This document shows positions 34,940 through 43,243 of a stretch of DNA of 64,000 nt, one piece after another. Source of the DNA: Cohnella rhizoplanae (GTDB taxonomy: Bacteria; Bacillota; Bacilli; Paenibacillales; Paenibacillaceae); NCBI RefSeq assembly GCF_948329515.1, contig NZ_CAOJCN010000012.1, positions 155,385 to 219,384 of the forward strand, given 5' to 3'. Each line of letters begins with the position of its first letter. Position 1 is the first letter of the stretch. A program made the translations under genes and the position numbers. The notes beneath the pieces were generated by a model, which saw only the letters and a program-made list of their open reading frames with translations, was not told where the DNA came from and searched no databases.

Positions 34940-35123
34940 CGCATTCGCTTCCGGCGGTACGGGGGAACGACGGCATGGCGGTACGGCGGATAGGCGGATT
35001 TGCGGCAAGGCGATAAGCGGCAAGACGTTACATCCGCGCGCCCATTTTGTGCGGGTGTCCCTGTCACTCCGCTGTTGTCCTTCATACACTGGATTATCCT
35101 TGTTCGTATGGAGGTGTAGAGTC

Positions 35124-35561
35124 ATGAGCAAGCAAACATCCACGGACGAGAACGGCGTTCTTCTGACGTCTAGCTGTCGCAAGCCGAAGCCGAAGAAGCA
35201 TCGCAAGCCTCGCAAGCCGTGCGGATGCAAACCGCGGCACAAGCATAAAAAGCCGCATCGCGATCCGCACAGCAGCCATCGCCATCACTCCGGAGGCGGG
35301 GCGCCGGTTCAACCCGAACCGATCCTTCCGGAAGTGGACGGACTGGGGGGCCTGGGCAGTCTAGGCGGCATCGGCTCGCTAGGCGGCCTGGAAGGCGGCC
35401 TCGGCTGGGGGGCGGAAGCCGGTCTGGGCGGTCTGGGCGGCTTAGGGGGACCGGGAGGATCCGGACCCGAGACGGGCGGAGGTCACCGCTCGCATCATCC
35501 GCATCGCTCCCGGGGAGCGTCGCAGGGCACGGCCACGACCTACAGCCGGAAAAAGCGTTAA
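35124..35561 (+). CDS. CotG-like low-complexity basic/Gly-rich protein (candidate spore coat protein)
   Basis: A 145-residue protein with no globular domain. Residues 15-60 are Lys/His/Arg/Pro-rich (KPKPKKHRKPRKPCG), residues 75-118 are Gly/Leu repeats (LGGLGSLGGIGSLGG), and the tail returns to His/Arg/Ser (HRSHHPHRSRG). GGAGGTG precedes the ATG. A CotH-type kinase gene follows in the same direction; in Bacillus, CotH phosphorylates serines of the Lys/His/Ser-rich coat protein CotG and the genes are neighbours. The assignment rests on composition and context, not homology. Confidence 0.6.
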   Translation: MSKQTSTDENGVLLTSSCRKPKPKKHRKPRKPCGCKPRHKHKKPHRDPHSSHRHHSGGGAPVQPEPILPEVDGLGGLGSLGGIGSLGGLEGGLGWGAEAGLGGLGGLGGPGGSGPETGGGHRSHHPHRSRGASQGTATTYSRKKR

Positions 35562-35606
35562 ATCGGTAAATCGGTGATTCGCCGGCGAAGCCTGGCTTCA
35601 TGGCTT

Positions 35607-35780
35607 GAGTTGCCTCGACAATTCGATTGCTCTCCAAACTCGCTCGTGCGAGTTACCTCAATAACCGAGGTAATTCGGCAGAGAACAGGCATGCTCGGTG
35701 GGAATTGCCCCGCAAATCGAGGTAACTCGCTGCGAATGAGCGTAAGCGGTATGAGTTACCTCGAAAAGCAAGGTAATTCG
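35607..35780 (+). repeat. Palindromic ~52-bp-period repeat array
   Basis: Units contain GAGTTACCTC, a seven-base loop and GAGGTAATTC. Clear copies are 35649-35677 (11-bp stem), 35703-35729 (imperfect) and 35753-35779 (9-bp stem), with a half copy GAGTTGCCTC at 35607. The right arms GAGGTAATTCG, GAGGTAACTCG and AAGGTAATTCG start at 35667, 35719 and 35770, periods of 52 and 51. Nothing else is seen in the 380-base gap except a terminator. Confidence 0.8.
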
Positions 35781-35811
35781 ATCGTCCTCCGGCGTGCCCG
35801 GTCTGAGTTAG

Positions 35812-35836
35812 CCGCCATCGCGCGATGGCGGTTTTT
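35812..35836 (+). terminator. Intrinsic terminator downstream of the repeat array
   Basis: CCGCCATCG (35812-35820) pairs with CGATGGCGG (35823-35831), effectively a seven-pair stem with a CGCGCG loop, followed by five T residues. It probably ends the CotG-like transcript, placing the repeats in its 3' untranslated region. Confidence 0.8.
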
Positions 35837-35943
35837 GTCGTTTCTGGCCAATCGCGTGCTTCGCCAGCCGTCACCTTCGCCATCCGCCCGAATAGGCTAT
35901 GCATGACGAAGCAGGGCGAACGGCCCGAAGCGGAGGCGATGCC

Positions 35944-36987
35944 ATGCCGATTCCCGTCAGAGTGCTGCGAATCTCGGACCGACACGCGGCCGAGCTGGAG
36001 AATAACCTGTGGAACGGACGCTTCGTTCCGGCCGCGATGGACGGCGGGCCAACGAGACCTTGGCCGGTCAGCGTCCGTTATCGGGGCGGCCATACGCGCG
36101 CATACCCGAAGCGGTCCTATGAGGTCGCGTCGCAGGAGGGTACTCGCCATTACAACGCCGAATTCGACGATCCATCGCTAATACGCAACGCATTGTCGTT
36201 CTGGTTTCTGGACCGGATCGGACTGCCGAGCCCGTCTACGCGACATGTCTTGCTCGTCCGCAACGGCGCGCGGATCGGCGTATATCTGGAGATCGAGGCG
36301 GTGGATGCGGATTTTTTTCGCAGGCGAGGGATACGGGCTTCCAGCCTCTTTTATGCGGTGAACGACCGCGCCGACTTCCGGGCGGCCCCGGGCAAGGGGC
36401 TGCTCGACGGCTACGAATACCGATTCGGCGGACGCACCGGACGGGAGCAGCTGCGTTCCTTTATCGCAGGCCTTCATCGCCGGAGATCGGCTGCGGAGAC
36501 GGCCGCTTATATCGAAAAGCATATCGACGTCGACAACTATTTGCGCTGGCTGTCGGGGGCGGTGCTCACGGGCAACTACGACGGGTTTGACCAGAACTAT
36601 GCGATCTATCGGCATCGCCCATCGGGACGCTGGCGGATGGCGCCCTGGGATTACGAAGGCACATGGGGGCGCAACTGCTTCGGCAAGCCCGTGAGCGCCG
36701 ACCTGGTGGAGATCGGAGGATATAACGCGCTCACGCGCAAACTGCTAGGCTGTCCGCCGTTAAAAAAGCGCTACCGGGACCTGCTTCGGGCTTTGCTGCG
36801 GACCGCCTTCACGGAACGCGCGATCATGCCGCAGGCCGAAAAGCTGCATCGGGAGATCGCTCCTTACATACGCGAGGAGAGAGCCGGTCGCGGCGGGTAC
36901 GCGGAGTTTCCCGACGAGTTGGGAACGATCCGGCAGTATATACGGGATCGGCGCGAGGTTCTGATTCGCGACATCAAACGGTTGTAA
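35944..36987 (+). CDS. cotH: CotH-family protein kinase (spore coat)
   Basis: A 347-residue CotH-fold protein. Family landmarks in order are RYRGGHTRAYPKRSYEV near residue 41, FLDRIGLPSPSTRHV near 88, GVYLEIEAVDADFFRRRG near 111, TGNYDGFDQNYAIYRH near 205 and MAPWDYEGTWGRNC near 231; the last two carry the likely metal-binding Asp residues. Bacillus CotH is an atypical Ser kinase for coat proteins CotB and CotG. I chose ATG 35944 because GGAGG lies seven bases upstream. The substrate candidate is the low-complexity protein upstream. Confidence 0.88.
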   Translation: MPIPVRVLRISDRHAAELENNLWNGRFVPAAMDGGPTRPWPVSVRYRGGHTRAYPKRSYEVASQEGTRHYNAEFDDPSLIRNALSFWFLDRIGLPSPSTRHVLLVRNGARIGVYLEIEAVDADFFRRRGIRASSLFYAVNDRADFRAAPGKGLLDGYEYRFGGRTGREQLRSFIAGLHRRRSAAETAAYIEKHIDVDNYLRWLSGAVLTGNYDGFDQNYAIYRHRPSGRWRMAPWDYEGTWGRNCFGKPVSADLVEIGGYNALTRKLLGCPPLKKRYRDLLRALLRTAFTERAIMPQAEKLHREIAPYIREERAGRGGYAEFPDELGTIRQYIRDRREVLIRDIKRL

Positions 36988-37083
36988 TGCGATTGGGAAA
37001 AACGGGAACGCAGGTTCCCTTGTCACTTTCGGTCCTGCCTTCCGTCTGGTAAAATGATGAGATGGAGAAAGGCGGGAATACGA

Positions 37084-38400
37084 ATGGATTTATTCAGCTT
37101 CGGCGAGGAGAAGCGGCCAACTGCGAGATTGCTGGCCGATCGGATGCGGCCGGAATCGCTCGATGAATATATCGGACAGGATCATATCGTGGGACCGGGC
37201 AAACTGCTGAGGAGAGCCATCGAGGGCGATGCGGTCACCTCGATCTTGCTGTTCGGACCGCCGGGATCCGGCAAGACGACGCTCGCGCATATCATCTCCA
37301 AGCGCACGGAGGGGGACTTTGTCAGGCTCAATGCGGTAGACGCCTCCGTCAAGGACGTGCGCGAGGTCATCGAGCAGGCGGAGCGCAACAAGAGCATGTA
37401 CGGACGCAAGACGATCCTTTTTCTCGACGAGGTGCACCGCTTCAACAGCGCCAGGCAGGACGCACTGCTGCCCGCCGTCGAGAAGGGCATTATCGTCTTT
37501 ATCGGGGCGACGACGGAAAATCCGTACCATTCGGTGAACGGCGCCCTTCTCTCGCGCTCGACGCTCTTTCGTCTGGAGGCGCTGACCAAGGCGCATTCTC
37601 TGGAAGCGATGCAGCGGGCGATCGCGGACCCCGTCAAGGGGCTCGGATTCATGAAGCTGTTCGTCGACGAAGACGCGCTGGAGCATATCGCGTCGATGGC
37701 GAACGGCGATATCAGGCGGGCGTTGACGGCGCTGGAGCTGGCGGCGGTCACGACGCCGTCCGAACCGGACGGCTCCGTGCGGTTGACGCTCGAGGTGGCG
37801 GAGGAGTCGATTCGCCAGCCTACGATTCAGGCGGACGAATCCACGCAGTACGACGTGCTTTCCGCCTTTCACAAGAGCGTGCGGGGCTCGAGCGACGCCG
37901 CGCTTTATTGGTTTCTGTACGCGGTCGAGCGGCTGGGCATGGATCCGATGACGTTCCTGCGGCGGCTCACGGTCGCGTGCAGCGAGGATATCGGGCTGGC
38001 CAACCCGCAGGCCATGGTGCAGGCGGTGAGCGCCATGGAGGCGTATCACCGGATCGGGTGGCCGGAATCCAAGTATATCGTAGCCCAGGCTATATTATTC
38101 GCGGTAGAGAGCCCCAAGTCGAATGCGATCGCCGTGACGATCGGCAAGATCGAAGCTTCGTTCGAACAGACCAAGTCGGCCGAGGTGCCGATGCATCTGC
38201 GCGACGGGCATTACGGCGGCGCCAAGAAGCTTGGACACGTGGGATACCGCTACCCGCACGATTTTCCCGGGCACTACGTGGACCAGCAATATTTGCCCGA
38301 TAAGCTTAAGAGTCGCGCCTTTTACGAGGCGACAGGGCAGGGAATGGAAGAGCGGATACAGGCGAATCAGCGCAGGCGGAGAAAGAAAGAGCAGCCTTGA
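37084..38400 (+). CDS. rarA: Replication-associated recombination AAA ATPase RarA (MgsA)
   Basis: A 438-residue AAA+ ATPase related to clamp-loader and RuvB proteins that acts at stalled replication forks. Walker A is GPPGSGKTTLA near residue 58, Walker B is LFLDEVHRFN near 113, and the sensor GATTENPYHSVN lies near 141. The C-terminal tetramerisation part has SEDIGLANPQA and HVGYRYPHDFPGHYV. Bacillus YrvN/RarA has 421 residues and the same yrv neighbourhood. ATG 37084 is preferred; ATG 37054 is part of a TAAAAT -10-like box. Confidence 0.95.
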   Translation: MDLFSFGEEKRPTARLLADRMRPESLDEYIGQDHIVGPGKLLRRAIEGDAVTSILLFGPPGSGKTTLAHIISKRTEGDFVRLNAVDASVKDVREVIEQAERNKSMYGRKTILFLDEVHRFNSARQDALLPAVEKGIIVFIGATTENPYHSVNGALLSRSTLFRLEALTKAHSLEAMQRAIADPVKGLGFMKLFVDEDALEHIASMANGDIRRALTALELAAVTTPSEPDGSVRLTLEVAEESIRQPTIQADESTQYDVLSAFHKSVRGSSDAALYWFLYAVERLGMDPMTFLRRLTVACSEDIGLANPQAMVQAVSAMEAYHRIGWPESKYIVAQAILFAVESPKSNAIAVTIGKIEASFEQTKSAEVPMHLRDGHYGGAKKLGHVGYRYPHDFPGHYVDQQYLPDKLKSRAFYEATGQGMEERIQANQRRRRKKEQP

Positions 38401-38683
38401 TTCCGCTCCGCGCTCCGCAAATCGGACAAGCTGACGAGCGCGGAACGCCCCGAAACGGCCGGGATCGGTGAAATGGAGCGACTGTAGGGCATTCATGCGG
38501 CTTAGAAGCGGATTCAGCGCGAGGAGGCCCGCTTCTTCTCCCGTTTTCGGCCTCATGCTGCGTTTGACGCGGCAGCCGAACATCGACTAAGCTTAGAATA
38601 TTAATCGAAGCGTTCTCTTTGCTTCAGTGCTTTTTGATATTAAAGGAGGTGCACCTGTTCTCCGCTTGGGGGGCAGGGACAAT

Positions 38684-40027
38684 TTGGAAGGTGACCCTTT
38701 TCCGGTTGCGGTGAATTTAATTTTGATCTTTATCCTTGTGTTCCTGAACGGCTTTTTCGTCGCGGCCGAGTTTGCGATGGTCAAAGTCCGCGGCTCCCGC
38801 ATCGATACGCTCGTGCAGGAGGGGAACGCCCGCGCGCGTTTTGCTTCGCATCTGACCTCGCATCTTGACGCTTATCTGTCCGCTTGCCAACTCGGGATCA
38901 CCTTGGCCTCGCTAGGCCTTGGATGGATCGGCGAACCGGCGATCGCAGACACGATCGAGCCGCTGTTCGTGGCGTTTGGACTGCCCGAATCCTGGATTCA
39001 TCCTCTTTCCTTCATCATCGCGTTTACGCTCATAACCGTGCTTCATATCGTGCTCGGCGAGCTCGCGCCGAAGACGCTGGCCATTCGCCAAGCGGAGAAG
39101 ATCACGCTGTGGACGGCAGGTCCGCTTATTCTGTTCGCTCGCATCATGAATCCGTTTATCTGGCTGCTTAACGGCATGGCCAATCAGCTGCTTCGTCTGT
39201 TCGGAATCGCTCCGGCATCCGAGTCCTCGTCCGCGCATACGGAAGAAGAGATTCGCATCCTGATGAAGGAAAGCCACGAGAGCGGCCTCATCGACAACAC
39301 CGAGCTCGCGCTAATGGACAACATTTTCGACTTCGCCGATACGACCGCCCGCGAGATCATGATCCCGCGCACGGAGATGGTATGCCTGTACGCAGCCCAT
39401 CCGTTCGAAGACAACAAAGCAGTCGCGCTGAAGGAGATGCATACCCGCTATCCGCTCTGCGACGACGACAAGGACGACATTATCGGCTTCATTCATATTA
39501 AGGACCTGCTCAAGCTGCCCGATCACTCCGTCCACGATATCCGGGCGTTGGCTCGCCCGATGACGTCGGTGCCGGAGAGCATGCCGATCAGCACGCTGCT
39601 CAAGATGATGCAGAAGCGCAAGACCCAGATCGCGATCCTCATCGACGAGTACGGCGGCACGTCCGGCCTCGTCACGCTCGAGGATATCATGGAGGAGCTC
39701 GTGGGCGAGATCCAGGACGAATTCGACGAGGAGCGTCCCGACGTGGAGCGCGTCGACGAGTACACCTTTTCGGTGAGCGGCATGGTGTTGATCGACGACG
39801 TCAATTCGGAGTTCGGCCTGGATATCCCGTCGGACGACTACGACACGATCGGCGGCTGGATCTACTCGCAGATCGAGATTCCTCCGCGCAAGTACCAGAC
39901 GATCGAGCTGGAATCCGGATACCGCTTCGTCGTCATGGAGATCGACAACCTGCGGGTATCCAGGATTTCCATCATTCGGCCGGAGGCCTACGAAGGCAAT
40001 TCGCCCTTGCAGGCGGCATCCGGATAA
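38684..40027 (+). CDS. CNNM/CorC-family membrane protein with CBS pair (hemolysin family)
   Basis: A 447-residue protein: an N-terminal DUF21 membrane domain of three to four helices (LILVFLNGFFVAAEFAMVK), two CBS domains from about residue 195 (REIMIPRTEMV; TQIAILIDEYGG), and a C-terminal CorC_HlyC domain. Relatives transport or sense Mg2+ (YhdP, MpfA). The start is uncertain: TTG 38684 has a modest AGGGA site; GTG 38711 would begin at the first helix; a perfect AAAGGAGGTG at 38642-38651 has no start in frame at normal spacing. The 280 bases upstream hold no other gene. Confidence 0.9.
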   Translation: MEGDPFPVAVNLILIFILVFLNGFFVAAEFAMVKVRGSRIDTLVQEGNARARFASHLTSHLDAYLSACQLGITLASLGLGWIGEPAIADTIEPLFVAFGLPESWIHPLSFIIAFTLITVLHIVLGELAPKTLAIRQAEKITLWTAGPLILFARIMNPFIWLLNGMANQLLRLFGIAPASESSSAHTEEEIRILMKESHESGLIDNTELALMDNIFDFADTTAREIMIPRTEMVCLYAAHPFEDNKAVALKEMHTRYPLCDDDKDDIIGFIHIKDLLKLPDHSVHDIRALARPMTSVPESMPISTLLKMMQKRKTQIAILIDEYGGTSGLVTLEDIMEELVGEIQDEFDEERPDVERVDEYTFSVSGMVLIDDVNSEFGLDIPSDDYDTIGGWIYSQIEIPPRKYQTIELESGYRFVVMEIDNLRVSRISIIRPEAYEGNSPLQAASG

Positions 40028-40089
40028 TTATAAGAATGCCAGTTTTATGGATGATTTGAATATCGATTTCGATCGTCGGCAGCTATACG

Positions 40090-40131
40090 AACGCCGCCCG
40101 CTCTCCATATGGGGAGCGGGCGGCGTTTTTT
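40090..40131 (+). terminator. Strong intrinsic terminator after CNNM gene
   Basis: A 17-bp stem (40090-40106 with 40111-40127, one wobble) closed by ATAT is followed by six T residues. It separates the CNNM gene from the convergent MFS gene. Confidence 0.93.
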
Positions 40132-40223
40132 GAGTTCGCCGATAGGGGAACGAGCGTAGGGGAGTGAATCGCGAGCATCTGCGATCGGGAATAACGGCGG
40201 ATCATTGCCGCATTGCCGTAGGC

Positions 40224-41384
40224 TTACGATCCGGGCTTGCGCAGATGCACGAGCATGAATCCCGCCGCTGCGATCAGGGCCGAGACGGCGCCGGCGCGGA
40301 ACACGGTCGCCAATCCGTAAGCATCGAACAAGGCGCCGCCGACCATGCCGGCGAACAGCCCCGCGATGCCGGTCCACACGACGCTGAACAGCGCTTGTCC
40401 GGAGGAGCGGTACTCGTCGGACACGATCGATTGCATGTAACGAAGCGCCGTAATGTAGTAGATGCCGAACGTCACGCTGTGCATAGCCTGAACGGCGATG
40501 AATCCGGCTGGCTCGTGTATGATACTGATGAGTCCTAGCCTGACCGCATACAGCAGGCTGGCGATCGCGAGCAGCGGGATCTCCTTGAAGCGGTTGCCGT
40601 ACCGCGCGAGCAGGAAGAACACGGGAATCTCGCTCGCAGCCGAGGCGAGCCAAGCATATCCGATCAAGTCGTCGCTCGCGCCCAGCTCGCGCATGGCCAC
40701 GCCGAGGAAGCCCTCGTTCATGCGGTGGGCGACCGATACGAACGCCACGAGCAGGAAGAACATCAGCGTGTCGCCGCGCTTGACGATATCCAGCAGGCCG
40801 CCGAAGCGGAACTTTCCGACCTTGGACTGGAAGTCCGCCAGGCCGAGCGAGATGAGCAGCGATCCGCATACGGTGCCGAGCGCCAGCCACAGTGTCCAAT
40901 CCGAGGTTGTCTGCTTCAGGACATACCCGAATATGAGCGAGCATAACGCGAAGCCGAGCGAGCCGAACATCCGAATGGAGGCGAAACTGCGGTTCATCGT
41001 GCTGGCGGCGAGCAGCGACATGCTGTCCATCATCGCGTTGACCGGCGTTTGGAACAAGTACAAGAGCGCCATGAGCAGCGAGATATGCACGAATTCTTTT
41101 TGCGGGAGCAGAAGGGCGAGCGCGACGATCTGACCGATGAAGATCAGGTTGAGCACGCGCCTTAGGCCCTGCGTCTTGTCGCTCACGATGCCTGCGAGCA
41201 GATTGGCGAAGATGGACATCATGGGACCGACCGAGTACACCGCGCCGATCTGCAGCTTCGTGAAGCCGAGGTCGTAGAAATACAAAGGGAAAAACGATGC
41301 GATCAGCGTCTGCGTGGCGTAGTTGAAAAAGTGGAGGCTGCGCAAAATGGTTAATTGGGACGAAAAGAAGTTCGGACGTTTCAA
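40224..41384 (-). CDS. MFS transporter (MFS_1-like family)
   Basis: A 386-residue transporter with about 12 helices. It starts KRPNFFSSQLTILRSLHFFNYATQ, and GIVSDKTQGLRRVLNLIF supplies the loop 2-3 motif typical of the superfamily. Its closest look is to MFS_1-like permeases (nucleoside or LacY-like H+ symport branch), so the substrate is not predictable. The TTG start overlaps the TGA of the upstream MATE-like gene and has AAAGGA nine bases before it; the pair is translated together. It may be an exporter pair rather than two unrelated genes. Confidence 0.88.
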   Translation of the reverse strand: MKRPNFFSSQLTILRSLHFFNYATQTLIASFFPLYFYDLGFTKLQIGAVYSVGPMMSIFANLLAGIVSDKTQGLRRVLNLIFIGQIVALALLLPQKEFVHISLLMALLYLFQTPVNAMMDSMSLLAASTMNRSFASIRMFGSLGFALCSLIFGYVLKQTTSDWTLWLALGTVCGSLLISLGLADFQSKVGKFRFGGLLDIVKRGDTLMFFLLVAFVSVAHRMNEGFLGVAMRELGASDDLIGYAWLASAASEIPVFFLLARYGNRFKEIPLLAIASLLYAVRLGLISIIHEPAGFIAVQAMHSVTFGIYYITALRYMQSIVSDEYRSSGQALFSVVWTGIAGLFAGMVGGALFDAYGLATVFRAGAVSALIAAAGFMLVHLRKPGS

Positions 41385-42721
41385 TTTGTCGCATCCTTTC
41401 CCGGCATGGCCGCTAACGTATCTATGGCTTCTGATTTCACGGCGCGTCTGAACAGCCAATACAGCAGGCTCAGCTCTGCGATCATGCCTCCCGATTGGGC
41501 GAGGGCGCCGAGAATGCCTGTCCATTCCGGCAGCGATAGCGTCAGGAAGACGATGAGCGCCGTCGTCACGATCGCGTTGCCCGTCTGGGAGCCGAACATC
41601 AGCTTCGTCTGGCCCTTGGACAGGATGATGCCGTTCAGCGTATCGAGCCATGGGAAGATCAGGACGAAGGGGATGAATCCGCGCAGCGCGATCATGCTCT
41701 CCGCGAGCAGCCTGCCCTCCACGCCGAGCAGATTCGCCAGCATCCATTCGCCGGCAGGCGTGAACGCGAACGCCGAGAGCAAGAGGGCCGGCGTAAATCC
41801 GATCAGCAGCACGAAGCGCCGGACCTGACGCGGATCGGTTCGATAGAACTGCAGCGCGATCTGGTGGAAGTACGTGAAGAAGCCCAGGCATAGATTGGTC
41901 AGACTGCCCGCCACCGCGAATGAAGAGATGGACAGCGTGCCCCTATCCGTATTGCCGAGCAAGGCATTCAAGATGGGAGGCACCCATACGACGATAAAGG
42001 AGGAAAACAGGAGCGGATTGTAAAATCGCATGATCTGCCTCGGGCTCCTCACCTCGCATTCGGGCGATTCCGTCGGCAGCTTGCGCGCGAGGTTCCTGCC
42101 TTCGAGCCAGCTGACGAACGCTTCGATCATCATGCCGAACACGAAAATGATCGCCCCTTGCGTGGAGCTGGTGACGCCGATATGTTGGATGTACTGCGCC
42201 ATGAGGAACATCCCGCCAAGGCGGAACACCATGCCGATGGTCAGCCAGCGCGTTCTCATTTTATAAATGATGACGCCTTGATACAGGCAGCGGATGCCGG
42301 AGAAGATGCTGAGGAACATGAGGACGTGATAGACGTTGACTGCGGCGTCCGCCACCTCGCGCTCGGCGCCGTACGCCCCTGCGAAGACCAGCGTCCCGAC
42401 GGGCGTATAACTGATCATCGCGCCGAAGGCGAGCGAGGCGCCGAATACGATGAAGGCCACCTTCAGGATCGCCCGGTACGAGACGCGGTCCCGGACGAGG
42501 GCGGAGCATGTCTCCCGGAACAGCACCGCGGGCCGCTCGCTGACCGTCAGCAGGCTCATGGCAGTCGCGTATCCGGCGATGACGAGTTCGGGATCGTCGG
42601 CCCGGGCCAGCGTGCCGTTGATGATGACGTGCGACAGGTTGATCAGCACGGCGGAAACGCCGAGGGGAATGAAAAACAAAAAAAGCGTCCGAAGCGATAC
42701 GCGGTCGTGATGTTCAGGCAA
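41381..42721 (-). CDS. MATE/MOP-like multidrug or ANK-like membrane exporter
   Basis: A 446-residue membrane protein with about 12 helices. The first helix region (LFFIPLGVSAVLINLSHVIING) and the internal two-half symmetry fit the MATE/MOP fold; it is close to the family of Firmicute MatE proteins that resemble eukaryotic ANKH. A cytosolic loop near residue 215 is highly charged. The start is TTG with GGGAGA nine bases upstream. The downstream MFS gene overlaps by four bases. No substrate is suggested by the sequence. Confidence 0.75.
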   Translation of the reverse strand: MPEHHDRVSLRTLFLFFIPLGVSAVLINLSHVIINGTLARADDPELVIAGYATAMSLLTVSERPAVLFRETCSALVRDRVSYRAILKVAFIVFGASLAFGAMISYTPVGTLVFAGAYGAEREVADAAVNVYHVLMFLSIFSGIRCLYQGVIIYKMRTRWLTIGMVFRLGGMFLMAQYIQHIGVTSSTQGAIIFVFGMMIEAFVSWLEGRNLARKLPTESPECEVRSPRQIMRFYNPLLFSSFIVVWVPPILNALLGNTDRGTLSISSFAVAGSLTNLCLGFFTYFHQIALQFYRTDPRQVRRFVLLIGFTPALLLSAFAFTPAGEWMLANLLGVEGRLLAESMIALRGFIPFVLIFPWLDTLNGIILSKGQTKLMFGSQTGNAIVTTALIVFLTLSLPEWTGILGALAQSGGMIAELSLLYWLFRRAVKSEAIDTLAAMPGKDATN

Positions 42722-42857
42722 AGAGGTTCATCTCCCATTCGAGCTACTCGGATATTATAGCAGTGTTAGGGCCGGAGCGGGCCGTTTTCAATACTTTTTC
42801 ACTGGATTTAGCCTCTGTGAAATGATAAATTATATAAGATGCAAGGCAGGGCTGGAT

Positions 42858-43214
42858 GTGGTGATTCAAGTTAAAGCAGACGATGCTTGGTTAGAAACCC
42901 AGTTCGTATGGGATGGTAGACTCGGCATTCCGCTGCCTCGGTTCGTAGTGCCCTGGGACGAGATGGACGCGGAAAAGCGGGCGGCCGTCGTCGAGCGGTG
43001 GGAAGCCGTCCGCGGACGCATACCGGATGCGATCATGGCGCGAGAGGCCGATATCCGGCGCATGCTGGACGATATGTTCGAGGAAGAGGACTTCGGCCGG
43101 TGCTGCTCGCTGAACGGAGAGATCGCCGAAGCCGCGAGCGTCATCCACGACCTGCAGATCTGGTACCGCACGCAGCAGGATCTTGAAGAAGAAGACATCA
43201 AGCGGCACGGTTAA
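42858..43214 (+). CDS. Hypothetical protein, first gene of a DUF2600-pfkA group
   Basis: A soluble acidic protein of about 118 residues with no recognised domain; it is rich in charged helices (DEMDAEKRAAVVERWEAVRG; MLDDMFEEEDFG) and has one CC pair. The start is uncertain: GTG 42858 or 42861 follow an AGGCAGGG site, while an ATG at 42822 lies in AT-rich DNA that looks like a promoter (TATATAAG). The DUF2600 gene begins 29 bases downstream, so co-transcription is likely. I do not recognise the family. Confidence 0.7.
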   Translation: MVIQVKADDAWLETQFVWDGRLGIPLPRFVVPWDEMDAEKRAAVVERWEAVRGRIPDAIMAREADIRRMLDDMFEEEDFGRCCSLNGEIAEAASVIHDLQIWYRTQQDLEEEDIKRHG

Positions 43215-43243
43215 CGGACCGCTGGGATGCATGGAGGTACCAC

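Noticed and set aside
37054..37083. ATG 37054 as rarA start
   Set aside because: It overlaps a TAAAAT -10-like box; ATG 37084 gives the standard MDLFSFG-type beginning.
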